Of a stretch of 64,000 nucleotides of DNA, positions 51,957-61,568 are shown piece by piece. The notes below the pieces were generated by a model, which was not told where the DNA came from, did no database searches, and saw only the letters and a list, made by a program, of their open reading frames with translations. Numbering within the stretch: the stretch's first letter is position 1; each line of letters begins with the position of its first letter. This DNA comes from Candidatus Falkowiibacteriota bacterium. GTDB lineage: Bacteria > Patescibacteriota > Patescibacteriia > Patescibacteriales > UBA12465. The translations under genes were made by a program, and so were the position numbers. The stretch is from assembly GCA_026396875.1 (NCBI GenBank), contig JAPLVY010000005.1, positions 25,495-89,494 on the forward strand, read 5' to 3'.

Positions 51957-53345
51957 CTATGATAGTCTGGATGAAAAATAATTATCCAAATCTGAAATTT
52001 TTACTCGCTCCTGAGTGGCACTATCGCGCTCCCGAACGGTAACCATCGCATCGTCTAGGGAGTCGAAGTCAAAAGTGAGGCAAAACGGCGTACCAATTTC
52101 GTCTTGGCGGCGATATCTTTTGCCAATATTACCATTGTCGTCAAACTCACAGCGGAATTTCTGACGCAAACTGTGATAAATTTCTTCCGCACGAACAACT
52201 AAATCAGGCTTATTCTTTAATAGAGGAAAAACTGCAATCTTAATTGGCGCTAATCTTGGCGGTAAAGCCAAAACTATTCTTTCGTCACCACCAATGTTCT
52301 CTTCGCGATAAGCCTCACAGAGGGCGGCCAAAAAAGTGCGGCCAACGCCAACGGAAGTTTCTACGATATTGGGGACAAACTTCTCTCCGCTGATGGTGTC
52401 GAGATATTCAAAATTTTGCCCAGAACTTTTGGCGTGTTGGGTTAGATCATAATCGCCACGAGCGTGAATACCCTCCAACTCCTTAAAGCCAAACGGAAAA
52501 TTATATTCAATATCGTAAGCTTCTTTGGCATAAAAAACTAAGTTTTCATGTTGATGCCATTTTAAATTTTCTGGCTTAAACCCGAGATCGAGATAAAACT
52601 GCCAACGTGCTTCCCGCCAATAATTATAGGCTTCTTTGGTTTTGTCTGGATGGATAAAGTACTGCATTTCCATCTGCTCAAACTCGCGAGTCCGGAAAAT
52701 AAACTGGCGAGCAGTAATTTCATTACGGAAAGCTTTGCCGATTTGGGCAATACCAAAAGGAATCCGAACCCTGGCAGAGTCTAAAACATTCTTATAATTA
52801 ACGTAAATTCCTTGGCAAGTCTCGCCACGCAAATAAACCGGTTCCTTAGTCCAGTCGCCAGTAAAGTTACCGAGATTGGATTGAACTAGCAGATTAAAAC
52901 TCCGACCAGAAGTAAAATCTTTCGCGCCACAACTTGGGCATTTAATTTTTTCTCGATTGGCATCAAAAATTTTATTAATTTCTTCTTCGCTCATTTTTTC
53001 ATCAGCCAGAACATCAATCTCTTCCAGAAGAGTATCCAAGCGAAGCCTGGTATGACATTTGCGACATTCGGTTAACGGATCAGAAAATCCTTTGACATGA
53101 CCGCTTGCCTCCCAAATTTTTGGGCTCATAAAAATAGCCGAGTCCAGGCCCACCACATTATCTCTTAATTGGGTCATTGATCTCCACCATTCTTTTTTAA
53201 TATTATTAGCTAATTCCACTCCATACGGGCCAAGGTCATAGACCGCCGCAAAGCCACCATAAATTTCCGAAGACGGAAAAACAAAGCCTCGACGCTTAGT
53301 GAGAGAAATAATTTTTTCCATTAAATCGTTCTTTTCTTTTTTCAT
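51957..53345 (-). CDS. glyS: Glycyl-tRNA synthetase, alpha2 single-chain type
   Basis: Class II synthetase that charges tRNA-Gly. It is the homodimeric single-chain form, not the alpha/beta form of proteobacteria. RRGFVFPSSEIYGGFAAVYD opens the protein. A zinc-type region with CRKCHTRLR and CPSCGAKDF lies at about 95-145. FRNEITARQFIFRTREFEQM is motif 2 and ETSVGVGRTFLAAL motif 3. The anticodon domain covers about 360-455. The length of 462 is normal. It is monocistronic. Confidence 0.96.
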   Translation of the reverse strand: MKKEKNDLMEKIISLTKRRGFVFPSSEIYGGFAAVYDLGPYGVELANNIKKEWWRSMTQLRDNVVGLDSAIFMSPKIWEASGHVKGFSDPLTECRKCHTRLRLDTLLEEIDVLADEKMSEEEINKIFDANREKIKCPSCGAKDFTSGRSFNLLVQSNLGNFTGDWTKEPVYLRGETCQGIYVNYKNVLDSARVRIPFGIAQIGKAFRNEITARQFIFRTREFEQMEMQYFIHPDKTKEAYNYWREARWQFYLDLGFKPENLKWHQHENLVFYAKEAYDIEYNFPFGFKELEGIHARGDYDLTQHAKSSGQNFEYLDTISGEKFVPNIVETSVGVGRTFLAALCEAYREENIGGDERIVLALPPRLAPIKIAVFPLLKNKPDLVVRAEEIYHSLRQKFRCEFDDNGNIGKRYRRQDEIGTPFCLTFDFDSLDDAMVTVRERDSATQERVKISDLDNYFSSRLS

Positions 53346-53368
53346 ATATGTAACCTAATAATAAACTC

Positions 53369-53398
53369 TTGGTACTTAACAATTAAATATGTTATAAT
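53369..53398 (+). promoter_or_regulatory. Possible promoter of the 53464-58531 group
   Basis: TTGGTA (53369-53374) and TATAAT (53393-53398) have 18-nt spacing. The start near 53405 gives about 60 nt of leader. Confidence 0.5.
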
Positions 53399-53463
53399 AT
53401 TAACAAACTTAAGCCATTTTTTCAATTTAATCAAGCTAAAAAAAATTAGCTTATTTCAAATCT

Positions 53464-54438
53464 ATGTTTTCTTATCGCTCCATCATCAAAAAAGCCCTAA
53501 AAACTTCCTGGCGTTATAAATACCTGTGGTTTTTTGGGTTATTCGCCACCCTGATCAATCCTGGCGGTGAATATCAAATTTTAAACAAAATCATCAAGGA
53601 TGGTTTCTCTGGAAACTTCGGTTCTGACTGGAAAATGTTGGCTTCCACCGGAATCTTTAGTCTCCAAGCCATGTCAAACATGCTTGGACTAATGAAGGCT
53701 AATCCAATTTCCGCACTAATGACCGTCATTGCTATCGTCCTACTGCTTTGCCTTATCGCCTTTGTGCTTTGGCTGGCCATCTCCTCTCAAGGAGCAATTG
53801 TTAGCAAAACCCAAAAAATTGAAGAGGGGAAAAATCAGGACAAACCAGATTTCCGCGCCGATCTCAATCAGGGCGCAAAAGCCTTTTGGCCTATTTTGGG
53901 ATTCAATGCTTTCTTGAAAATTGGTATCAATATCGCCTTTTTCCTCGTCAGCCTGCCAGTTATTTTGATGGTCACAAACAGTATCGCTTTCTCTATCATC
54001 TATGTAATTCTCTTCTTATTGTTTATTCCTGTCGCGATTTCCCTCTCCTTAATCGCCAAATACGCGATTGGCTTTTCGGTAATCAAGAAGAAAGGTTTTT
54101 TTGATTCTCTAAAAAAATCATGGAAATTATTTCACGAAAACTGGGTTATCAGCCTAGAAATGGCAATTGCCCTCTTCTCCTTGAATATCTTAGCTTCTTT
54201 CGCTATCCTCTTGGTTATTTTAATCTTCCCAATGCCCTTGTTCTTCGTCTGCTTAGCATTAGGAAAAGTGACAATCGCTTTAATTGTTGTCTTGCTGGCC
54301 ATCCTGTTTATGATTGTCTCCGGGTCTTTCCTGACTACTTTCCAAATTAGCGCCTGGACTGATCTCTTCCTTAGATTAAACAATGGCAGCGCGGTTAGTA
54401 AATTAGACCGCTTATTCACAAAAAAGCACAAAAAATAA
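53464..54438 (+). CDS. Polytopic membrane protein, unknown
   Basis: A 324-residue protein with about six transmembrane segments, including clear ones near 85-108, 150-172, 172-200, 235-258 and 272-297. The start FSYRSIIKKALKTSWRYKYLWFFG is like a CPR family often found beside membrane and pilus genes; I cannot name it (split mention: SYRSIIKKALKTSWRY, then KYLWFFG). It ends directly at the pilB start (no gap), which suggests coupled translation and a possible role with the pilus motor as an inner-membrane platform, though that is inference. Confidence 0.65.
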   Translation: MFSYRSIIKKALKTSWRYKYLWFFGLFATLINPGGEYQILNKIIKDGFSGNFGSDWKMLASTGIFSLQAMSNMLGLMKANPISALMTVIAIVLLLCLIAFVLWLAISSQGAIVSKTQKIEEGKNQDKPDFRADLNQGAKAFWPILGFNAFLKIGINIAFFLVSLPVILMVTNSIAFSIIYVILFLLFIPVAISLSLIAKYAIGFSVIKKKGFFDSLKKSWKLFHENWVISLEMAIALFSLNILASFAILLVILIFPMPLFFVCLALGKVTIALIVVLLAILFMIVSGSFLTTFQISAWTDLFLRLNNGSAVSKLDRLFTKKHKK

Positions 54439-57400
54439 ATGAGTGATTTTGATTCAATTGAAAACCTAATTTCTGGACAAAACACCGGAGATGAAACGCC
54501 GCAGGGGAAATTTGCTCAGAAGCAGGAGGAAATAAAAATAAAAGAAATAGAAAAAATTACCGAAACGAATGCCAATTCGTTGGGTTTGCCTTTTATCAAT
54601 CTCTTCGGTTTCCCGGTTAGCCCAGAAGCTATCGCGCTGATTGATGAAAAAGAAGCGAAGAAGCTAAAGACTCTCTGCTTCTTTTACGATGGTGAACATA
54701 TCCGAATTGGAGTAGTTGCTAGCGGTCCCGCCCAGCAAGAATTGGCTGATAGGCTGAACAAACTCTATTTCTGTGATGTTAAAATATATCTAATTTCTGA
54801 AAATAGCTTTAAATATGCTCTAGAGATTTATAAATCCATCCCAAAAGTAAAAGCCAGCCAAAGAGGCGTTGACATTACTGAAGAATCCCTAGAAAAATAT
54901 AAATTAGAAATTAGCAGTTATAAATACCTAGAAGAAAAAATCAATCAGGTAAACATTAGCGACATCATCACTCTGGTTCTCGCAACCGCACTAAAGGTGG
55001 ATGCGAGCGATGTTCATATTGAAGCTGAAGAAAAAATTGTTGCCGTCCGTCTGAGAATTGACGGTGTTTTGCAGGATGCAGCAAAAATTGATCACAAGCA
55101 ATGGAAAATGATAATTGCTCGCTTAAAGATTTTAGCTAAAGTAAAAATCAACGTCGAGGACAAACCACAAGACGGTCGCTTCACTATCAATATTTCCAAT
55201 GGAAAAATAGAAGTTCGTTGCTCCTTCTTGCCCACGGCTTTTGGCGAAAGCGTGGTCTTGAGACTGCTCAAACCATCGGAGGCTGGCCTATCTTTTACTG
55301 AACTAGGATTATTGCCGCAGGTTTACCAAATCTTGGAAAAAGAAATTGCCAAGCCAAACGGACTTATTCTTACTACCGGGCCAACTGGCGCCGGGAAAAC
55401 TACTACTCTTTATTCTATTCTCAACCAACTAAACAAACCGGGTACAAAAATTATCACCCTCGAAGATCCAATTGAATATCAGCTCGAAGGGGTCAACCAA
55501 AGCCAAATTGAACCATCAAGAGGCTACGGATTTGCCGAAGGACTAAGATCCATTCTTCGTCAGGATCCAAACATTGTTATGGTTGGTGAAATCCGCGACC
55601 AAGAAACAGCCGAAATTGCCATCCAGGCAAGTCTAACCGGCCACTTGGTAGTCTCCACGCTTCACACTAACGATGCCTCTGGAGTTATTCCTCGCTTAAT
55701 TGACATGGGGGTTAAGCCTTATTTTCTCGTACCATCGATTAATGCTGTCATCGGCCAACGTTTAGTAAGAAAGTTGTGTCCACAATGCAAAAAAGAACAT
55801 CTTCTAACCGAAGAAGAAGCTGATCAAGTAAACAAAATACTAGCTGTCATCTCTCCTAAATCAGGAATTAACATCCCGCCAGAATTACCAAAGTTTTTTG
55901 AAGCCGGACCTGGATGCGATTATTGCAGCCAGATCGGTTACAAAGGAAGAATCGGCATTTTCGAACTTTTTACTCTTGATGAAAAAATAAAACAATTAAC
56001 TATCGATAAAGCTCCTTCCTTTAAAATACTCCAGCAGGCAATTGAAAACGGTATGATTACCATGCTTCAAGATGGAATATTAAAAGCAATGGATGGCAGG
56101 ACTTCTTTAAGCGAAATCTACCGAGTAATCGGTAACTTTGACTACATTAACGAACTGTATGATATTGTAATTTCTCAGACCATGGGGCGCGGCATTAAAA
56201 TTAGCGCCGCAGAAATGAATCAGGCCAAAGAATTGGGAAGAAATATTAAAGGAGTAAAAGAGGCCGCCACAGAACTTCCTAGTCAAAAAATTCTTGGTTT
56301 TATAATTAGCATGGCCATTACCGGAAATGCTGGCGATATCCACATCGAACCAGCAGAAACAGAAGTAAAGGTGCGTCTGCGTATCGACGGGGTAATGACA
56401 GATTTAATTGATATTCCAAAATCTTCTTATATCCCCTTATTGTCAGAAGTGAAATTACTAGCGGGATTTGCCACTAATGAGAAAAAGGCCACCATGGATG
56501 GTCGCTTTGTGATTTATCTTCCAGAAAACAAAAAAGCCGACTGTCGTTTATCAATAATCTCAGGCGGATACGGCGAAACAATTGTTATTCGCTTGCTTAG
56601 CAATTCCGCGGCCTCTCTTTCCATGGAGAATCTCGGCATAACCACCTATTCCTTGACTGCCTTCAAGAAAGCACTCAAAAAAACAAAAGGAGTTATCATT
56701 ACCACGGGTCCTACCGGTAGCGGAAAGACTACTACTTTATATTCTGCTTTGAATGCCCTCAATCAGCCTGATGTAAAAATTATTACAGTGGAAGACCCAA
56801 TCGAATATCAGTTGCCAGGAGTTATCCAAACCCAAATTGATACCGAAAAGGGATACACTTTTGCTGCTGCCATGCGCTCTCTTCTGCGCCAAAACCCAAA
56901 TATCATGATGATCGGTGAAATCCGAGACCATGAGACCGCGGAGATTGCCGTAGAGGCCTCAATGACCGGGCACCTTGTTCTCTCAACAATTCACGCCAAT
57001 AGCGCTGCAGGCGCAATTTCTCGTTTTGCCGGACTAGATATTGATCGTTCTGCCTTAGCAAATTCTATTGAATTTTCTATTGGTCAGCGCTTGGTCAGAA
57101 GAATTTGTCCGCATTGCAAAAAAATAGTTCAACCAGAAGATGATTTGTTGGTGCAAGCCAAAAAAGCGCTAGAAGAAATACAAAACAAAGAAGTAAAAAT
57201 TCCGACCGACTTAGTATTCTATGAAGGCGGTGGTTGCCCAAAATGCGGCGGGCTAGGATACAAAGGACGACTAGGTCTTTATGAGACTATTGAAGTAACG
57301 CCGGAAATTCAAAAATTAATTCAAAACCCAAACTCTACCAACCATGACATTGAGGAATTGGCTGAGAAAAATGGCACCGTCACCATGTTACAAGATGGTG

Positions 57401-57456
57401 TACTCAAAGCTTTAGCCGGAGAAACATCCCTTAAGGAAGTATTTAGAGTAATATAA
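54439..57456 (+). CDS. Tandem PilB/GspE-type secretion ATPase (two ATPase units in one chain)
   Basis: A 1,005-residue protein with two full type II/IV secretion ATPase modules. Residues 1-140 are a GspE/PilB N-terminal (MshEN-like) domain. Module 1 (about 150-575) has Walker A GPTGAGKTTT near 314, the EDPIEYQ Asp box, GEIRDQETAE Walker B and the zinc pairs CPQC and CDYC. Module 2 (about 600-1005) has Walker A GPTGSGKTTT near 757, EDPIEYQ, GEIRDHETAE and CPHC with CPKC. Most motifs are intact in both. In known PilB a hexamer powers pilus assembly; here each chain carries two units, so a trimer of dimers could make one ring. It begins right after a membrane-protein gene. Confidence 0.93.
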   Translation: MSDFDSIENLISGQNTGDETPQGKFAQKQEEIKIKEIEKITETNANSLGLPFINLFGFPVSPEAIALIDEKEAKKLKTLCFFYDGEHIRIGVVASGPAQQELADRLNKLYFCDVKIYLISENSFKYALEIYKSIPKVKASQRGVDITEESLEKYKLEISSYKYLEEKINQVNISDIITLVLATALKVDASDVHIEAEEKIVAVRLRIDGVLQDAAKIDHKQWKMIIARLKILAKVKINVEDKPQDGRFTINISNGKIEVRCSFLPTAFGESVVLRLLKPSEAGLSFTELGLLPQVYQILEKEIAKPNGLILTTGPTGAGKTTTLYSILNQLNKPGTKIITLEDPIEYQLEGVNQSQIEPSRGYGFAEGLRSILRQDPNIVMVGEIRDQETAEIAIQASLTGHLVVSTLHTNDASGVIPRLIDMGVKPYFLVPSINAVIGQRLVRKLCPQCKKEHLLTEEEADQVNKILAVISPKSGINIPPELPKFFEAGPGCDYCSQIGYKGRIGIFELFTLDEKIKQLTIDKAPSFKILQQAIENGMITMLQDGILKAMDGRTSLSEIYRVIGNFDYINELYDIVISQTMGRGIKISAAEMNQAKELGRNIKGVKEAATELPSQKILGFIISMAITGNAGDIHIEPAETEVKVRLRIDGVMTDLIDIPKSSYIPLLSEVKLLAGFATNEKKATMDGRFVIYLPENKKADCRLSIISGGYGETIVIRLLSNSAASLSMENLGITTYSLTAFKKALKKTKGVIITTGPTGSGKTTTLYSALNALNQPDVKIITVEDPIEYQLPGVIQTQIDTEKGYTFAAAMRSLLRQNPNIMMIGEIRDHETAEIAVEASMTGHLVLSTIHANSAAGAISRFAGLDIDRSALANSIEFSIGQRLVRRICPHCKKIVQPEDDLLVQAKKALEEIQNKEVKIPTDLVFYEGGGCPKCGGLGYKGRLGLYETIEVTPEIQKLIQNPNSTNHDIEELAEKNGTVTMLQDGVLKALAGETSLKEVFRVI

Positions 57457-57460
57457 AAAT

Positions 57461-58030
57461 ATGATTAGCAAAACTTTTGTCGCTCAACTAAAAAAAGATT
57501 ACCGTGCCAGTGAAAGTGAGAGGAGACAAATAATTTCTCTCTCCAATAATGTCTTGTTCCATTCGAAAAAAGCAATTTTCGCCTTACATCGTGGCGACGT
57601 TAAAACTGCTGACGAAAAACTACTAGAAATGGAAAATGAGCTGCTTAATTTAGAAAAAAAATTCAGCATCAAAAGAATTGAGGAAGAGGGTGCCTATCGA
57701 GCAGCGGTTGAAGAATATGCTGAAGCCAAACTCCTCTCTTTTGCCATCAAGGGTGAGAAGATAGATAAAATTAAGAAGCTCAAACTAAGCACCGATGCTT
57801 ATCTTGGCGGAATCTGCGACCTACTTGGCGAACTGGTTAGAGTCGCAACCAACCAAGCCGCTGAAGGAAACTTCCAAAGCGTTGCTAAAACCAAGGAATT
57901 AGCAGAAAGCATTATGGATCAACTAATTGATTTCGACATGACTGGATACCTACGAACCAAATATGACCAAGCGCGCGGCCATCTGAGAAAACTGGAACAA
58001 ATGGCTTACGAAATTAAATTAAGGGCGTAA
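57461..58030 (+). CDS. Translin family protein
   Basis: A 189-residue all-helical protein. RRQIISLSNNVLFHSKKAIF and AYLGGICDLLGELVRVATNQ followed by FDMTGYLRTKYDQARGHLRK match the translin/TRAX fold, mainly the archaeal and rare bacterial branch. Translins are ring-shaped RNA- or DNA-binding proteins; eukaryotic ones help process small RNAs. The Glu residues needed for the TRAX nuclease site cannot be assigned with confidence. It starts 4 nt after the tandem ATPase gene and ends 3 nt before a phosphoesterase gene. Confidence 0.8.
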   Translation: MISKTFVAQLKKDYRASESERRQIISLSNNVLFHSKKAIFALHRGDVKTADEKLLEMENELLNLEKKFSIKRIEEEGAYRAAVEEYAEAKLLSFAIKGEKIDKIKKLKLSTDAYLGGICDLLGELVRVATNQAAEGNFQSVAKTKELAESIMDQLIDFDMTGYLRTKYDQARGHLRKLEQMAYEIKLRA

Positions 58031-58033
58031 GTC

Positions 58034-58531
58034 ATGAAAATCGCAATTTTTTCAGATTTACATGATGATGGCAATAATTTAAAAAAATTTCTCGATTTTT
58101 GCCAAAAAGAAAAAATTAAAACCTTAATTTTTTGCGGAGATCTGGCTAATCAAGAAACCCTTGGCTACTTGGCAGATAATTTTCTCGGTAAAATTTTTAT
58201 GGTCGGCGGCAATGCTGACCTTTTTGGAACAAGAGAAACAAAAAAATATTCCAACATCATTTTCTCTCCAGATGTCATCGAGGTTCATCTCGGAAAACTA
58301 AATTTCGTCGCTATCCATAAGCCAAAAGACCTAATAAAATTTCTAAGCAAAAAAAATATCAGTCCTGATTTCGCCTTTCACGGGCACACTCATCGCCCAG
58401 ACATCAAGGAAACAGGAAAAACCACTATCGCTAATCCTGGCACACTTAACGGTCCGGAATATCAAGCCAGTTTTGCCACTCTTGATTGCGCAACAAAGAA
58501 ATTATCTTTGAATATTCTTAGCAAAATATAG
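58034..58531 (+). CDS. YfcE/MJ0936-type metallophosphoesterase
   Basis: A 165-residue phosphodiesterase. MKIAIFSDLHDDGNNLK contains the first metal motif DLH, CGDLAN the second, GGNADLF the third (usually GNCD), and HGHTHRPD the last. The family acts on small phosphodiesters; the natural substrate is unknown. It lies 3 nt after the translin gene, so a nucleic-acid link is possible but only by context. Confidence 0.88.
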   Translation: MKIAIFSDLHDDGNNLKKFLDFCQKEKIKTLIFCGDLANQETLGYLADNFLGKIFMVGGNADLFGTRETKKYSNIIFSPDVIEVHLGKLNFVAIHKPKDLIKFLSKKNISPDFAFHGHTHRPDIKETGKTTIANPGTLNGPEYQASFATLDCATKKLSLNILSKI

Positions 58532-58545
58532 AAAAATAAAAATAA

Positions 58546-58570
58546 AAAAATCTGCTTTTTGCAGATTTTT
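58546..58570 (+). terminator. Bidirectional terminator after the phosphoesterase gene
   Basis: AAAAATCTGC and GCAGATTTTT form a stem with a T5 loop. It is shared with the convergent gene at 58576. Confidence 0.85.
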
Positions 58571-58575
58571 AATTT

Positions 58576-59055
58576 TTAAACTAAAGCTCCCACACAAGCA
58601 GGACCAGTCTTGATCGAAGAAATCATCTGAATGATCCCAAGAAATGCTTTTCCATCTTCAGTTAAACTGAGATTCCCATCGAGCAATAAATTTTTTGCCT
58701 GGAGCCCAGACATCTTAAAGTCTCCTCCTTGAAATTTGTTGAAAATCATTTTAAATTGCAAGAAATCTTCTTCGTCGAGAGACAATTTAACCTCTCCCAG
58801 GCCAGCACTAGCCAAAAGTCTTGCTAATAAAGTTTGGGCAAATAAAATAAAAATTTCGCCCTCTTCTAAGTATTTACGGATTTTTTTCAAGTAAAGACCG
58901 AGGTCTCTTTTTGGCACCGTATCCGCCAAAGCCAAGTCTTCCTTTGTTTCTATATTGGAAAGGAAATCGTCGACCAGAATATTCTTGCGCCACTTAATGA
59001 TAATTCTTAACAAAAAGCAGGCAATAAGTAAGATGGTAATCCATTTTGTCTCCAT
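58576..59055 (-). CDS. Small membrane-anchored protein, unknown
   Basis: A 159-residue protein with one N-terminal hydrophobic helix (about 4-22). A mixed helical body follows, with ALADTVPKRDLGLYLKKIRK, and a Gly/Leu-rich end containing one Cys. I recognise no family. It lies 49 nt downstream of uvrA and may share its transcript. Confidence 0.6.
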   Translation of the reverse strand: METKWITILLIACFLLRIIIKWRKNILVDDFLSNIETKEDLALADTVPKRDLGLYLKKIRKYLEEGEIFILFAQTLLARLLASAGLGEVKLSLDEEDFLQFKMIFNKFQGGDFKMSGLQAKNLLLDGNLSLTEDGKAFLGIIQMISSIKTGPACVGALV

Positions 59056-59104
59056 GGCTTTCTTTTTTGTGAATAATTTGTTAAAGATCTAAAAATTAAA
59101 AAAA

Positions 59105-61561
59105 TTATTTATCTAATAGGGATAAGTACTTTCCGGTATAACTGGCCTTTATGCTCTTTAAATCATCTGGCGTGCCAAAACCAACAATTTCGCCACCCTT
59201 ATTCCCGCCCTCCGGACCAAGATCGATCACCCAATCCGCGGATTTAATGATTTCTAAATTATGTTCAATGACTAACACGGTATTTCCAGCGTCAACTAAT
59301 TGGTTAATTACCAAAAGTAACCTTTCAATATCTGCAAAATGTAAGCCAGTCGTTGGCTCGTCTAAAATATAAAGGGTTTTTCCAGTAGAACGACGAGATA
59401 GCTCTGTGGCTAGTTTTACTCTTTGTGCTTCCCCGCCAGAAAGAGTGGTCGCCGACTGGCCAAGCTTCAGATATCCCAAGCCAACCCTCTCTAGTACGGA
59501 AAGTTTTTCAAATAATGGGGCAATGTCCTTAAAATAACCCATTGCCTCCGAAACCGTCATTTCCAAAAAATCGTAGATACTTTTTCCTCGATAATTAACA
59601 CCCAAAACTTTTTCTTGGTATCTATGTCCATGACAAGTATCACAGGTAACGTAAATATCTGACATAAACTGCATTTCTACCTTCAACACACCATCGCCTT
59701 CACAATGCTCACAGCGTCCGCCGATAACATTGAAAGAAAAGTGCCCGGCGTTAAGCCCCTTGGCTTTAGCTTCCGGTAGACCAGCGAACAAATCGCGGAT
59801 ATATGTAAAAACACCGGTATAAGTCGCGGGGTTTGAACGAGGAGTGCGACCAATCGGTGATTGGTCAATACTAATAACCTTATCGATATTTTCCAAGCCT
59901 TTAATTTCCTTATGCTTTCCCGGTTCAACCTTTGCCCGATAAAATTTGCGATTCAAGCTATTAGCTAAAATGTCAGAAATTAAAGTAGATTTACCTGAAC
60001 CGGAAACACCAGTAATCGCCACCAGCTTCCCAAGCGGAATCGCGACATTAAGATTTTTCAAATTATGCTCAGTGGCACCAATAATCTCGATCTGTTTTCC
60101 GTTGCCGGGACGAAAATTTTTCTTAGAAGAAATTTTTTTTCTTCCCGATAGATAATCACCCGTCAAAGAGGCGCGACAACTTTTTATTTTCTCAGGAGTC
60201 CCTTCAAAAATAATCTTACCCCCCGCAATGCCCGCGCCCGGACCAACATCGATCAGATGATCTGCGGCCAACATGGTTGATTCATCATGTTCGACAACAA
60301 TAACGGTATTACCCAAATCGCGAAGCCGTTTCAGTGTCTCAATTAGTTTATCGTTATCTTTTTGATGCAAGCCAATAGAAGGCTCATCTAGCACATAAAT
60401 CACCTCGGTAAGGCCAGAACCGATTTGCGTCGCCAAACGCATTCTTTGGGCCTCTCCGCCAGAGAGAGTGCCAGATGGGCGACTGATAGACAGATAAGCG
60501 AGACCAACTTTCTCTAGCAGCTCGATTCGACCAACAATTTCTTGAATAATTGGCTTGGCAATTGGCAAGGTACCACTTTTTAACTTGCTTTCTGTGGCCA
60601 ATAATTTCTCCCTTAACTCGGGGAGAGCTGGCTGACTAAAGTCTGAGATAGAAAGGCCTTCGATCTTTACCGCTAAAGACTCTTTCTTTAGTCTTTTGCC
60701 AGAACAAGCTGGGCAAGGGGAAACAACGAGACATTTCTCGATTTCTTGTTTAATAAAACTAGAACGCGTATCTTGATAACGGTCGAGAAGAATTTTTTTC
60801 AGACCAAGAAAATCTTTACCGCCATCTAGCAGAAATTTCTTTTCACTTACTGTAAAAAGTTTTACTGGTTTTAAAAAATCCAAATTGCTTTCTTTGATTT
60901 CTTTCGCGAATGGCGCAAAAAAAGAATTCGGATTACTGAGAGCGTTTAGTCCTAGCGGCCTAATTGCCCCTTCGGCTAAACTTAAGTTTTCGTTAAGAAC
61001 TAAATCGCCGCTCACTTCTGGGCAATAACCAAGTCCACCGCAATCAGGACAAGCTCCCTGGCTGGAGTTAAAAGAGAAAAAGCTCGGTTCTAACTCCTGA
61101 GAATTGAAGTGTCCGTTTGGGCAACTGTAAACCGGAGTGTTTTTTTCCTTCTTAACAGCTTTCTTTAAGCGCAAGCCGCACTCGGGACAGTGGGGAACCC
61201 CTATTTTTGCATATAACAATCTGAGAAAATCATAAATCTCTGAAACCGTGCCAACAGTTGATCTAACATTAGAAGATACTGAGCGCTGATCAATGGAAAT
61301 TGCTGGTGACAAGCCATCAATAAAATCCAAATCTGGCTTATCCATGACACCAACAAACTGACGAGCATAAGAGGAAAGAGATTCCACATAACGACGTTGC
61401 CCCTCGGCATAAATAGTATCAAAAGCTAATGAAGATTTACCGCTACCAGAAAGGCCAGTGATAACCACCAATTTGCCACGAGGGATTTCGATATTGATGT
61501 TCTTTAAATTATTTACTCGCGCACCGCGAATAGAGATATTTTTTGGACGATAATTCGGCAT
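59105..61561 (-). CDS. uvrA: UvrA excinuclease subunit without the UvrB-binding domain
   Basis: DNA-damage-recognition ATPase of nucleotide excision repair. The first Walker A is GLSGSGKSS at 36-44 and the second GVSGSGKST near 522, with LSGGEAQR signatures in both halves. The zinc site [14 protein letters not shown] is kept in the second half. At 818 residues it is about 120 shorter than the usual 940. The loss lies between [10 protein letters not shown] (about 112) and [10 protein letters not shown] (about 140): the region that binds UvrB in full-length UvrA is gone. The first zinc site is also altered, to CPNGH. This is the shape of UvrA2-type proteins. It follows the cardiolipin synthase-like gene by 7 nt. 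Confidence 0.9.
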   Translation of the reverse strand: MPNYRPKNISIRGARVNNLKNINIEIPRGKLVVITGLSGSGKSSLAFDTIYAEGQRRYVESLSSYARQFVGVMDKPDLDFIDGLSPAISIDQRSVSSNVRSTVGTVSEIYDFLRLLYAKIGVPHCPECGLRLKKAVKKEKNTPVYSCPNGHFNSQELEPSFFSFNSSQGACPDCGGLGYCPEVSGDLVLNENLSLAEGAIRPLGLNALSNPNSFFAPFAKEIKESNLDFLKPVKLFTVSEKKFLLDGGKDFLGLKKILLDRYQDTRSSFIKQEIEKCLVVSPCPACSGKRLKKESLAVKIEGLSISDFSQPALPELREKLLATESKLKSGTLPIAKPIIQEIVGRIELLEKVGLAYLSISRPSGTLSGGEAQRMRLATQIGSGLTEVIYVLDEPSIGLHQKDNDKLIETLKRLRDLGNTVIVVEHDESTMLAADHLIDVGPGAGIAGGKIIFEGTPEKIKSCRASLTGDYLSGRKKISSKKNFRPGNGKQIEIIGATEHNLKNLNVAIPLGKLVAITGVSGSGKSTLISDILANSLNRKFYRAKVEPGKHKEIKGLENIDKVISIDQSPIGRTPRSNPATYTGVFTYIRDLFAGLPEAKAKGLNAGHFSFNVIGGRCEHCEGDGVLKVEMQFMSDIYVTCDTCHGHRYQEKVLGVNYRGKSIYDFLEMTVSEAMGYFKDIAPLFEKLSVLERVGLGYLKLGQSATTLSGGEAQRVKLATELSRRSTGKTLYILDEPTTGLHFADIERLLLVINQLVDAGNTVLVIEHNLEIIKSADWVIDLGPEGGNKGGEIVGFGTPDDLKSIKASYTGKYLSLLDK

Positions 61562-61568
61562 ATTTCTC

